Positions 1 to 7,337 of a stretch of DNA of 11,844 bases are shown one piece after another. Position 1 is the stretch's first letter, and every line of letters begins with the position of its first letter. The stretch is taken from positions 26,333 through 38,176 of the forward strand of contig CAJUIX010000029.1 in NCBI GenBank assembly GCA_910586665.1, read 5' to 3'. The notes under the pieces are model-generated. The model ran no database searches. It had not been told where the DNA came from and saw nothing but the letters and a program-made list of their open reading frames with translations. The translations under genes and the position numbers were made by a program. The stretch comes from an uncultured Duncaniella sp. (GTDB lineage Bacteria; Bacteroidota; Bacteroidia; Bacteroidales; Muribaculaceae).

Positions 1-51
1 AAACCTTAAACCAAAACCTTAAACCAAAACCTTAAACCAAAACCTTAAACC
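1..51. repeat. Tandem 13-nt repeat, about four copies
   Basis: Units of AAAACCTTAAACC occupy 1-12 (first base missing), 13-25, 26-38 and 39-51 with no mismatch. On the minus strand the unit reads GGTTTAAGGTTTT, a close relative of the 28-nt repeat at 7772, 8902 and 10369. It lies directly downstream of the terminator of the minus-strand histone-like gene, so it points in that gene's sense direction. It may continue left of the window. Confidence 0.9.
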
Positions 52-88
52 AAAAAAGTCTGCAAAATCAGAGATTTTGCAGACTTTT
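52..88 (-). terminator. Intrinsic terminator of the histone-like gene
   Basis: Bases 54-69 and 73-88 form a perfect 16-bp stem around a 3-nt loop. Read on the minus strand the stem runs into TTTTTT (complement of 52-57). It starts 22 nt after the stop codon of the small gene at 111-284, as expected for Rho-independent termination. Confidence 0.88.
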
Positions 89-110
89 CCCCAGCTGAAG
101 CGTTGGGAGC

Positions 111-284
111 TTATTTTCCTGCCGCGATGGAATCCTTGCGGAACTGCTTGAGAAGTTTTTCGATTTCGAGCGAGATTTTGCGAGCGCGGGCACCGGCGGC
201 CTTGTTGCCGTTCTCGACCTGTGCCTGTGCGTCCTTGGCAAATGCTTCAAAGTTGGTTGTGAGGTTTTCCAAAAGAGTTTTCAT
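111..284 (-). CDS. Histone H1-like (Hc1-type) small basic protein
   Basis: This 57-residue protein starts MKTLLENLTT and ends in a lysine. Its centre has a run of small and basic residues (NGNKAAGARARK, residues 26-37) followed by an amphipathic helix (SLEIEKLLKQFRK, 38-50). Length and sequence match the small histone H1-like proteins annotated in Bacteroidales genomes, which resemble chlamydial Hc1 and are presumed to bind DNA; their role is not well defined. The ATG at 284 is the only start giving the full family length. The gene is a single transcription unit: a TAnnTTTG promoter about 90 nt upstream and a perfect terminator after the stop. It is divergent from the peptidase gene at 524. 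The family assignment comes from recalled similarity, not a search. Confidence 0.85.
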   Translation of the reverse strand: MKTLLENLTTNFEAFAKDAQAQVENGNKAAGARARKISLEIEKLLKQFRKDSIAAGK

Positions 285-370
285 TGGTGTTTTGGGGGTT
301 AATGGGTTAGTAAAACAGAGAATACCGGCCGAAATTCAGTGTGAAAATGTAGGCTCGTTGCTCATGCGTG

Positions 371-403
371 CAAATATACGCAGAAATGGGCTAATTTTGC
401 AAG
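371..403 (-). promoter_or_regulatory. Bacteroidota-type promoter of the histone-like gene
   Basis: On the minus strand a perfect -7 box TATATTTG (371-378) follows a -33-like CTTG (400-403) with a 21-nt spacer. This fits the Bacteroidota sigma consensus TTTG-N19-21-TAnnTTTG. The predicted leader is about 80 nt. Confidence 0.72.
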
Positions 404-457
404 ATTTTTGTTAAAAAATATTTGATAACCCCTTAAATTCCATGACTTTTTAAGAAT

Positions 458-491
458 TTTGCCCTCTTTTCACTACTTTTTCATAACTTTG
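458..491 (+). promoter_or_regulatory. Probable promoter of the M16 peptidase gene
   Basis: The -7 box TAACTTTG (484-491) matches TAnnTTTG exactly. TTTG at 458-461 is the candidate -33 box, with a slightly long spacer of 22 nt. Transcription would begin about 25 nt before the ATG at 524. The site is arranged back to back with the minus-strand promoter at 371-403. Confidence 0.62.
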
Positions 492-523
492 AGGCCGTTT
501 TTCACCCCGCATCACCCCATATC

Positions 524-1813
524 ATGATAGACTTCAACCGTTTCACCCTCTCCAATGGCCTCCGCGTCATCCACAACTACGACCCCTCGACGGCGATGGT
601 GGCTGTCAACGTGCTCTACAACGTCGGCGCCCGCGACGAGGACCCCGACATGACCGGCCTGGCCCATCTCTTCGAGCACCTGATGTTCGGAGGCTCCGTC
701 AATGTCCCCGACTTCGACGCCGAGATGGAGCGCGCAGGAGGTGTGAACAACGCGTGGACCTCCAACGACTTCACAAATTTCTACGACGTCGCCCCGGCGC
801 TCAACTTCGAGACCCTCCTCTGGCTTGAGAGCGACCGCATGCTCGGCCTCGCCTTCTCCGACAAGGCCCTGGAGGTGCAGCGGAGCGTGGTCATCGAGGA
901 GTTCAAGCAGACGCATCTCAACCGCCCCTACGGCGACCTGTATCACAAGCTGCGCTCGCTCGTGTACCGCAGCCACCCCTACGGCGTCCCGACCATCGGG
1001 CGCGACCCCTCGCACATCGATAAGGTGACGCAGGGGGACGTGCGCCGCTTCTTCTACAGCCACTATGCGCCCAACAACGCCGTCCTCGCCGTCAGCGGCA
1101 ACGTCGGCCCCGAGGAGGCGCGCGAGAAGATTGAAAAATGGTTCTCCGACATCCCCTCGCGCGAGGTGGCGCCGCGCACCTATCTTCCCGAGCCGCTTCC
1201 CGAGGCTCCGCGCGAGCTGGAGGTGCGCGCCCATGTGCCGCAGACATGCGTCGTAGTGGCCTTCCCGATGCCCGCCTACGGGCAGGAGGGCTATATCGAG
1301 TGCGACCTCATCACCGACATCCTCGCCTCGGGCCACTCCTCGCGCTTCTACAGGCGCCTGCTCCTGGGGAGCGATCTCTTCACCTCGGCCGACGCGGTGA
1401 TTACCGGCAGCGAGGAGCCGGGCATGCTCATGCTCAAAGGGCACCTCTCCGACCCTTCGGAGAAGGCCGCGCGCATCGCTGCGGAGCGCCTCATGGCGGA
1501 GGCTTCCGAGCTGGGCTACCAGGCCTTCCGCCCCGACCGCCTGTCGTACCACCTGAGGGAGGCCCGCCCCGGGGGCGTCACCCCCTACGAGGTGGAGCGC
1601 GCCATCAACCGCTTTGCCAGCGACTTCACTTTCTCGTCGCTGAGCTATCTGCAGCGCGCCCAGGCGCTCGCTATGGCCGAGATGCACGGGGAGGACATCA
1701 ACGAGATTGTGCCCGCCTACCGGCGCGTCACCACAGCGATGATTGCCAACACCGCCCGCCGCGTCCTCGACCCCACCCACGCCTGCACCCTCATCTACAG
1801 GCCGGAGGCATAG
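524..1813 (+). CDS. M16 family zinc metallopeptidase
   Basis: The 429-residue protein carries the inverted zinc motif HxxEH as H48-L-F-E51-H52 in the context GLAHLFEHLMFGG. The third zinc ligand is probably E126 in VVIEEF, 74 residues further on. This is the standard M16 (pitrilysin / processing-peptidase) arrangement. The length fits the single-subunit M16B type, made of a catalytic N-terminal half and a similar half without the zinc motif that closes the chamber. There is no signal peptide, so it is probably cytoplasmic and degrades or trims peptides; the substrate is unknown. The start is the first ATG after the promoter and gives the usual N-terminus (FNRFTLSNGLRVIHN). It stands alone, between its own promoter and a large inverted repeat. 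The coding strand is strongly GC-rich at third positions. Confidence 0.93.
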   Translation: MIDFNRFTLSNGLRVIHNYDPSTAMVAVNVLYNVGARDEDPDMTGLAHLFEHLMFGGSVNVPDFDAEMERAGGVNNAWTSNDFTNFYDVAPALNFETLLWLESDRMLGLAFSDKALEVQRSVVIEEFKQTHLNRPYGDLYHKLRSLVYRSHPYGVPTIGRDPSHIDKVTQGDVRRFFYSHYAPNNAVLAVSGNVGPEEAREKIEKWFSDIPSREVAPRTYLPEPLPEAPRELEVRAHVPQTCVVVAFPMPAYGQEGYIECDLITDILASGHSSRFYRRLLLGSDLFTSADAVITGSEEPGMLMLKGHLSDPSEKAARIAAERLMAEASELGYQAFRPDRLSYHLREARPGGVTPYEVERAINRFASDFTFSSLSYLQRAQALAMAEMHGEDINEIVPAYRRVTTAMIANTARRVLDPTHACTLIYRPEA

Positions 1814-1819
1814 GCTGGA

Positions 1820-1935
1820 AATTTTAGGGCTAATAGGAGTAATAGGGCTAATAAGTCAAATAGGACAAGCCTACCGGTCCGATAGGACCTCCTATTGCTC
1901 TTGTTATCCCTATTACTCCTATTGGCCCTATAATT
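1820..1935. repeat. Large inverted repeat after the M16 gene
   Basis: The arms 1820-1847 and 1908-1935 are 28 nt each and complementary at 26 positions. They are built from TAGGGCTAATAGGAGTAATAGGG-like units. The interior shows weaker further pairing and ends in a small hairpin GGTCC-GATA-GGACC (1876-1889). It begins 7 nt after the stop codon. No T-run follows, so it is not a classical intrinsic terminator, but it could define the 3' end of the peptidase mRNA. The rest of the gap up to 2007 is a CT-rich tract in which I see no gene. Confidence 0.8.
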
Positions 1936-2007
1936 CTTTCCATTGCTCCCTCAACTGTTAAAAAATAATAAATCATTTCCCCTCTCTCCCTCTCTCTGCC
2001 TCTCTAA

Positions 2008-2039
2008 CTTGCGAGGTATCATAATTTTTGCTAAATTTG
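2008..2039 (+). promoter_or_regulatory. Promoter of the rimP-nusA-infB-folK operon
   Basis: CTTG (2008-2011), a 20-nt spacer and the perfect -7 box TAAATTTG (2032-2039) match the Bacteroidota promoter consensus. Transcription would begin near 2045, leaving a leader of about 125 nt before rimP. The same CTTG-N20 layout is seen at the xerC promoter. Confidence 0.75.
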
Positions 2040-2054
2040 CACTCAGAAAGTCGC

Positions 2055-2086
2055 GGAGGAGGCCTTGAGCTTCCTCCCTTGTTTTT
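2055..2086 (+). terminator. Attenuator-like hairpin in the rimP leader
   Basis: GGAGGAGGC (2055-2063) pairs with GCTTCCTCC (2069-2077) around a CTTGA loop, giving 9 bp with one G-T wobble. A CTTGTTTTT tract (2078-2086) follows. It lies about 10 nt after the predicted transcription start and ahead of the first gene of an operon that encodes NusA. The structure is visible in the sequence; attenuation by NusA or another factor is an inference. Confidence 0.5.
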
Positions 2087-2090
2087 ATAT

Positions 2091-2136
2091 TGACAGAAAC
2101 ATCTGTTTTTATCTGACAGAAACAATCGTTTTTTTT
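2091..2136 (+). repeat. Direct repeat in the rimP leader
   Basis: TGACAGAAACA occurs at 2091-2101 and 2114-2124, a spacing of 23 nt. Each copy is followed within a few bases by a T-run (2106-2110 and 2129-2136). Each half has a short potential stem (for example CAGA-AACA-TCTG at 2094-2105). It lies between the leader hairpin and the rimP start and may belong to the same control region. Confidence 0.6.
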
Positions 2137-2168
2137 GACCGAATAAGTCCATACTACCCCTACTGAAT

Positions 2169-2636
2169 ATGATTGATAAGAATGAAGTCCGTAAGATTGT
2201 CGATGAGGCCATAGCCGGGACTGATGCCTTTGTGGTTGATGTCACCGTGTCGGCTGCCAACGATATTGTCGTGGAGCTTGACAGCCCTACCGGGGTCGAC
2301 CTCGATTTCTGCGCGCTGCTCAACCGCCGCCTCAACGAGATCCTCGACCGCGAGGATGAGGACTACAGCCTCGAGGTAGGCTCCGCCTCGCTCACCGCTC
2401 CCTTCAAGGTGCGCGGCCAGTATGAGAAGAATCTCGGCAACGAGGTGGAGGTGCTGACCCGCGACGGCAAGAAGCTCAAGGGCACACTCACCGCCGTGGG
2501 CGACGAGGATTTCACCATAGAGGTCAGCCGCAAGGTCAAGGAGCCGGGTGCGAAGCGCCCCGTCATGGTGGCCGAGCCGCAGGTGATTCCATACGCGGAG
2601 GCCAAGCAGGTGTGCTACCTGATTAATTTCAAGTAA
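2169..2636 (+). CDS. rimP: Ribosome maturation factor RimP
   Basis: The 155-residue protein has the RimP layout. An N-terminal alpha/beta domain (about 1-72) contains DSPTGVDLDFCALLNRRL, which matches the family's conserved region before the second helix. The signature YSLEVGSASLTAPFKVRGQYEKNLG (about 76-100) then leads into a C-terminal small-beta-barrel domain (NEVEVLTRDGKKLKGTLTAV). RimP assists maturation of the 30S ribosomal subunit. Placement directly before nusA and infB is the widely conserved bacterial order and settles the assignment. The start gives the expected length. There is no Shine-Dalgarno, as is normal in Bacteroidota. It is the first gene of the operon, 51 nt from nusA. 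Confidence 0.95.
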   Translation: MIDKNEVRKIVDEAIAGTDAFVVDVTVSAANDIVVELDSPTGVDLDFCALLNRRLNEILDREDEDYSLEVGSASLTAPFKVRGQYEKNLGNEVEVLTRDGKKLKGTLTAVGDEDFTIEVSRKVKEPGAKRPVMVAEPQVIPYAEAKQVCYLINFK

Positions 2637-2687
2637 TCCAAGCAAAAAACAAATAAAAAAACTCTCATATATATACCCAACCCCTAT

Positions 2688-4037
2688 ATGGCAAGAAAAG
2701 AAGAAGCTCCCAACATGGTGGAGCGTTTCGCCGAGTTCAAAGAGCTGAAGAATATCGACAAGACGACGATGATAAGCGTCCTGGAGGAGTCGTTCCGCAA
2801 CGTGCTGGCCAAGATGTTCGGCACCGACGAGAACCTCGACGTCATCATGAACCCCGACAAGGGTGACGTGCAGATCTTCCAGAATCTCGAAGTGGTCCCC
2901 GACGGCGAGGTCACCAACCCCAACCTCCAGATCTCGCTGACCGACGCCCGCGCCGACGATGATCCCGACGTGGAGATAGGCGAGGAGCATACCAAGGAGA
3001 TTTTCTTTGCCGACTTCGGCCGCCGTGCCATCCTCAACCTCCGCCAGACCCTCCAGTCGAAGATTCTCGACCTCCAGAAGGAGGCTGTCTACTCGAAGTT
3101 CAAGGAGCTCGAGGGCGAGTTGGTGTCGGGCGAGGTCTACCAGACATGGTCGCGCGAGACACTGCTGCTCGACGACGAGAAGAACGAGCTTCTCCTCCCC
3201 AAGAGCGAGTCGATTCCGGGCGACTTCTTCCGCAAGGGTGAGACGGTGCTCGCCGTCATCGCCAATGTCGACAATAAGAACAACAATCCGAAAATCACCG
3301 TGTCGCGCACAAACGAGGCCTTCCTCCGCCGCCTTTTCGAGCGCGAGGTGCCTGAGATTGTCGACGGCCTCATCAACATCCGCGCCGTGGCCCGCATCCC
3401 GGGCGAGCGCGCCAAGATTGCTGTCGAGAGCTTCGACGACCGCATCGACCCGGTGGGCGCATGTGTCGGCGTGAAGGGTTCGCGCATCCACGGAATCGTC
3501 CGCGAGCTCCGCAACGAGAACATCGACGTCATCAACTATACCTCCAACCCGCAGCTCTTCATCCAGCGCGCCCTCAGTCCGGCCAAAATCTCGAGCATCC
3601 ACCTCGACGAGGAGGAGAGGAAGGCCGAGGTGTTCCTCCACCCCGAGGAGGTGTCGCTCGCAATCGGCAAGGGCGGTCTGAACATCAAGCTTGCCTCGAT
3701 GCTGACGGGCTATGTGATAGACGTATATCGCGACACTCCCGAGGAAATCGACGAGGACATCTATCTCGACGAGTTCAAGGACGAAATCGACGGCTGGGTC
3801 ATCGACGCCCTCAAGGACATGGGCTGCATCACGGCCAAGAGCGTGCTGCGCACACCGCGCCAGGAGCTTATCGACCGCGCAGACCTCGAGGAGGACACCG
3901 TGGACAACGTCATCCGCATCCTCAGCGCCGAGTTTGAGGAGGAGGATGCTCCTGAAGCCGCTCCTGAAGCTCCCGCAGCAGAGGCTCCCGAGGAGGAGGC
4001 CCCCGAAACAGCTGCGGAGGAAGAGCCGGCAGAGTAA
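2688..4037 (+). CDS. nusA: Transcription termination/antitermination factor NusA
   Basis: The 449-residue protein has the NusA domain order. The N-terminal RNA-polymerase-binding domain spans about 10-135 (DFGRRAILNLRQTLQSKI at its end). An S1 domain follows at about 143-207 (GELVSGEV to KITVSRT). KH1 has the GxxG loop G261-V-K-G264 and KH2 has G327-K-G-G330 in LAIGKGGLNIKLAS. A short helical region (about 360-415) and a very acidic Glu/Ala/Pro tail (417-449) end the protein. NusA binds RNA polymerase and nascent RNA to modulate pausing and termination. The acidic tail replaces the two extra acidic repeats known from E. coli NusA. It is preceded by an A-rich 51-nt gap without a Shine-Dalgarno and followed by a REP-like palindrome pair before infB. 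Confidence 0.96.
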   Translation: MARKEEAPNMVERFAEFKELKNIDKTTMISVLEESFRNVLAKMFGTDENLDVIMNPDKGDVQIFQNLEVVPDGEVTNPNLQISLTDARADDDPDVEIGEEHTKEIFFADFGRRAILNLRQTLQSKILDLQKEAVYSKFKELEGELVSGEVYQTWSRETLLLDDEKNELLLPKSESIPGDFFRKGETVLAVIANVDNKNNNPKITVSRTNEAFLRRLFEREVPEIVDGLINIRAVARIPGERAKIAVESFDDRIDPVGACVGVKGSRIHGIVRELRNENIDVINYTSNPQLFIQRALSPAKISSIHLDEEERKAEVFLHPEEVSLAIGKGGLNIKLASMLTGYVIDVYRDTPEEIDEDIYLDEFKDEIDGWVIDALKDMGCITAKSVLRTPRQELIDRADLEEDTVDNVIRILSAEFEEEDAPEAAPEAPAAEAPEEEAPETAAEEEPAE

Positions 4038-4051
4038 GGCAAGTTGGTTGC

Positions 4052-4131
4052 AGGGACGCTGCGCGCAGCGTCCGAAACCAGAAGGCTGATTCCAAAGGCT
4101 GATTCCAGCGGACGCTGCACGCAGCGTCCCT
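4052..4131. repeat. REP/BIME-like palindrome pair between nusA and infB
   Basis: Bases 4054-4073 are a perfect 20-bp palindrome (GGACGCTGCG and its complement). Bases 4110-4129 are a second, near-perfect copy with an AC centre. The 23-nt blocks 4052-4074 and 4109-4131 are also inverted repeats of each other, matching at 22 positions. Between them lies a tandem 13-nt direct repeat ending AAGGCTGATTCC (4081-4093, 4094-4106). Two inverted REP units around a spacer is the layout of a bacterial interspersed mosaic element. It starts 15 nt after the nusA stop, inside an operon. Confidence 0.85.
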
Positions 4132-4175
4132 ACTTCTCCTCAAAATTCACTTAAAAAATTCACCAAACTCTCAAT

Positions 4176-7100
4176 ATGCCGAGAATAAAGATAAGTCAAG
4201 CAGCCAAAGAGTTCAACGTCACCATCCAGTCGTTGGCCGACCAGTTGAGCAAGAAGGGTATCACCATTGATGCCTCGAATCCCAACACCCGTTTGGATGA
4301 GAGCGCCTACGATATCCTTGTCCAGGCTTTCCAGCCCGACCGTAAGGAGCGTCAGCGCATCGACCGTATCCGCCAGGAAAAAGAAAAGGAAAAATCAAGC
4401 CCCGCTCCGGCCCAGCAGCCCGCTTCGGAAGCAGCCGCAGCAGCCAAGGAGCCGGCAGCAGAAATCCAGGGTCCCAAGGTCGTGGGCAAAATATCGCTTG
4501 ACAAGAACAATAACCCTATACCGACTCCACCGGCGCCTGCCGCAGCCAAGCCTGCCGCCGCGTCCAAGCCTGCGGAAGCTCCCGCCAAGCCCGCAGAGCC
4601 GGCAAAGACACCCGAACCCGCGAAGCCGGCAGAGGCTGATAAGCCTGCTGCCCCCGCTCCGGCTCCCGCCAAGGCCGCAGAGCCTGAGGTAAAAGCCTCC
4701 TCAGAGGCACCCAAAGCTACCGCCGAGGCACCTAAGACCGTAGAGGCTCCCAAGCCGGCAGCCCCGGCGGAGACTGCGAAGTCCGCAGAGGCCGCGAAAC
4801 CTGCTGCAGCTGCTCCAGCTCCCGCACCGAAGGCTCCCGAGGCTCAGAAGGCAGCTCCCGTCAAGGCTCCAGAGGCTGCCAAGCCTGCTGCACCTGCCGC
4901 TCCGAAGGCCGCCGAGGCTCCGAAGGCCGCCCCGAAGGCGGCTCCCGCCAAGGGCGCCGCACAGCCCAAGGTGGCACCCGCTCCGGCGAAAGCCGCTGCC
5001 GAGGCTCCGGCACAGGCCGAGAAGCCTAAGGAGGACGAGGTGTTCCGCTATCAGTCCGACGCGCAGGTGGTGGCTCCGAAGGTTGTGGGCCATATCGATC
5101 TCTCGGCACTCAACCAGTCGACCCGTCCCAAGAAGAAATCGAAGGAGGAGCGCCGCAACGAGCGCATGGGCCGCAACTCGCAGGGCAACGGCGGTGCAGG
5201 TGCATCGTCGGGCCAGGGCGGTGACAAGAAGAAGCGCCGCCGCATCGGCGGGAAGGTCGACATCGAGAAGACCGTGAACCAGGGTTCGGGCCAGGGCTCG
5301 TCGAAATCGTCGGGAGGCGGAGGCAACTCCGAGCGCGGAAATTCCGAGCGCGGCGGGGGCAACTCCGAGCGTGGCGGACGCGGCCGCGGACGTGACCGCG
5401 AGCGCAACAAGCGCCCCGTCCACACCGAGGTCAACGAGGAGGACGTCCAGAAGCAGGTGCGCGAGACTCTCGCCCGCCTCACTTCGAAGGACAAGGGCCA
5501 GAAGAAGGGTGCCAAGTGGCGCAAGGAGAAGCGCGAGGCAAGTGCCAACCGCGCGCATGAGGCAGCCGTCGAGGCCGCAGCAGAGAGCAAGGTGCTCAAA
5601 CTCACGGAGTTTGTGACCGCCAACGACCTCGCTGTCATGATGGACGTGCCCATCAACAATGTAATCGCAACCTGTATGAACCTCGGCGTGATGGTGTCAA
5701 TCAACCAGCGCCTCGATGCCGAGACTATCAATATCGTGGCCGAGGAGTTCGGCTACCAGACCGAATATGTGTCAGCCGAAGTCGTGGAGGCCATCCACCA
5801 GGAGGACGACACGGAGGACGATCTCGTGACCCGTCCGCCGATTGTCACGGTGATGGGCCATGTGGACCACGGCAAGACCTCGCTGCTCGACTATATCCGC
5901 AACGCCAACGTGATTGCCGGCGAGGCGGGCGGCATCACGCAGCATATCGGAGCCTACAATGTGAAGCTCCCCGACGGGCGCCACATCACCTTCCTCGACA
6001 CCCCGGGCCACGAGGCGTTTACGGCCATGCGTGCGCGCGGTGCGAAGGTGACCGACCTCTGTATCATCATCGTCGCCGCCGACGACAACGTGATGCCCCA
6101 GACTGTCGAGGCTATCAACCACGCCTCGGCTGCCGGCGTGCCTATCGTGTTCGCTATCAACAAGATTGACAAGCCTGCCGCCAACCCCGACAAAATCAAG
6201 GAGGAGCTGGCTCAGATGAACTACCTCGTCGAGGAGTGGGGCGGCAAGTACCAGTCGCAGGACATCTCGGCCAAGAAGGGCATAGGTGTCGACGAGTTGA
6301 TGGAGAAGGTGCTTCTCGAGGCAGAGATGCTCGACCTGAAGGCCAACCCGAACCGCCGCGCGACGGGTTCGATCATAGAGTCGTCGCTCGACAAGGGTCG
6401 CGGCTATGTGGCCACCGTGCTTGTGCAGAACGGCACTCTGCGCGTGGGCGATACTATCCTCGCGGGCACTCATTTCGGCCGCGTGAAGGCGATGTTCAAC
6501 GAGCGTAACCAGCGCATCAACGAGGCCGGGCCGGCCGAGCCGACGCTAATCCTCGGCCTGAACGGCGCGCCGACCGCGGGCGACACGTTCAACGTTATGG
6601 AGACTGAGCAGGAGGCACGCGAAATCGCCACCAAGCGCGAGCAGCTGCAGCGCGAGCTGGGCCTGCGCACCTCGAAGCGCACGACGCTCGAGGAAATCGG
6701 CCGCCGCCGCGCTATCGGCAACTTCCACGAGCTGAATATCATCGTGAAGGGTGACGTGGACGGCTCTATCGAGGCTCTGTCGGACTCGCTCATCAAGCTT
6801 TCGACGGAGGAGGTGAAGGTCAATGTGCTCCACAAGGCCGTCGGCGCTATCTCGGAGAGCGATGTCACGCTGGCAGCTGCTTCGGACGCAATCATCATCG
6901 GCTTCCAGGTGCGCCCGTCGCTCGCGGCAAGGCGTGCGGCCGAGCGTGACGGCGTGGAAATCCGTCTCTACTCTGTGATCTACCAGGCTATCGAGGAGGT
7001 GAAGGACGCTATGGAGGGTATGCTTGCTCCCGAAATCAAGGAGGAGGTCATCGGCACGGCCGAGGTGCTCCAGACGTTCCACATCTCGAAGGTGGGCACT

Positions 7101-7337
7101 ATCGCGGGTGCTATCGTCCGCGAGGGCCGCATCAAGCGCAGCTGCAAGGTGCGTCTGATCCGCGACGGCATTGTCCGCTACACCGGCGAACTCGGCTCGC
7201 TTAAGCGTATGAAGGATGACGTCAAGGAGGTGACTTCGGGCTATGACTGCGGTCTGTCCATCGCGGGCTACAATGACATCCAGGAGGGTGACCTCATCGA
7301 GGCTTACGAGGAGGTCGAAATCAAGAAGAGCCTGTGA
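4176..7337 (+). CDS. infB: Translation initiation factor IF-2
   Basis: At 1053 residues this is a long-form IF-2. An N-terminal IF2N-type subdomain (about 1-55, PRIKISQAAKEFNV) is followed by a charged helix and an Ala/Pro/Lys/Glu linker (about 72-285). A basic Gly/Ser/Arg segment with three NSERG repeats follows (about 330-410), then a second IF2N-like segment (about 472-532). The GTPase domain shows G1 GHVDHGKT (561-568), G3 DTPGH (608-612), G4 NKID (662-665) and G5 SAKKG (698-702). Domains II-IV end in the C2 fMet-tRNA-binding region with SGYDCGLSIAGYNDIQEGD. IF-2 places initiator tRNA on the 30S subunit and promotes subunit joining. PKVVGKISL (100-108) and PKVVGHIDL (301-309) bracket the linker. 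The stop overlaps the folK start by 4 nt. Confidence 0.98.
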   Translation: MPRIKISQAAKEFNVTIQSLADQLSKKGITIDASNPNTRLDESAYDILVQAFQPDRKERQRIDRIRQEKEKEKSSPAPAQQPASEAAAAAKEPAAEIQGPKVVGKISLDKNNNPIPTPPAPAAAKPAAASKPAEAPAKPAEPAKTPEPAKPAEADKPAAPAPAPAKAAEPEVKASSEAPKATAEAPKTVEAPKPAAPAETAKSAEAAKPAAAAPAPAPKAPEAQKAAPVKAPEAAKPAAPAAPKAAEAPKAAPKAAPAKGAAQPKVAPAPAKAAAEAPAQAEKPKEDEVFRYQSDAQVVAPKVVGHIDLSALNQSTRPKKKSKEERRNERMGRNSQGNGGAGASSGQGGDKKKRRRIGGKVDIEKTVNQGSGQGSSKSSGGGGNSERGNSERGGGNSERGGRGRGRDRERNKRPVHTEVNEEDVQKQVRETLARLTSKDKGQKKGAKWRKEKREASANRAHEAAVEAAAESKVLKLTEFVTANDLAVMMDVPINNVIATCMNLGVMVSINQRLDAETINIVAEEFGYQTEYVSAEVVEAIHQEDDTEDDLVTRPPIVTVMGHVDHGKTSLLDYIRNANVIAGEAGGITQHIGAYNVKLPDGRHITFLDTPGHEAFTAMRARGAKVTDLCIIIVAADDNVMPQTVEAINHASAAGVPIVFAINKIDKPAANPDKIKEELAQMNYLVEEWGGKYQSQDISAKKGIGVDELMEKVLLEAEMLDLKANPNRRATGSIIESSLDKGRGYVATVLVQNGTLRVGDTILAGTHFGRVKAMFNERNQRINEAGPAEPTLILGLNGAPTAGDTFNVMETEQEAREIATKREQLQRELGLRTSKRTTLEEIGRRRAIGNFHELNIIVKGDVDGSIEALSDSLIKLSTEEVKVNVLHKAVGAISESDVTLAAASDAIIIGFQVRPSLAARRAAERDGVEIRLYSVIYQAIEEVKDAMEGMLAPEIKEEVIGTAEVLQTFHISKVGTIAGAIVREGRIKRSCKVRLIRDGIVRYTGELGSLKRMKDDVKEVTSGYDCGLSIAGYNDIQEGDLIEAYEEVEIKKSL

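Noticed and set aside
512..1780. 422-codon open frame on the minus strand opposite the M16 gene
   Set aside because: Antisense shadow caused by strong G/C third-position bias; the plus strand encodes a complete M16 peptidase with its zinc motif.
2160..3641. 493-codon open frame on the minus strand opposite rimP and nusA
   Set aside because: It spans two conserved genes and their gap in antisense and shows no recognisable domain; codon bias explains the lack of stops.
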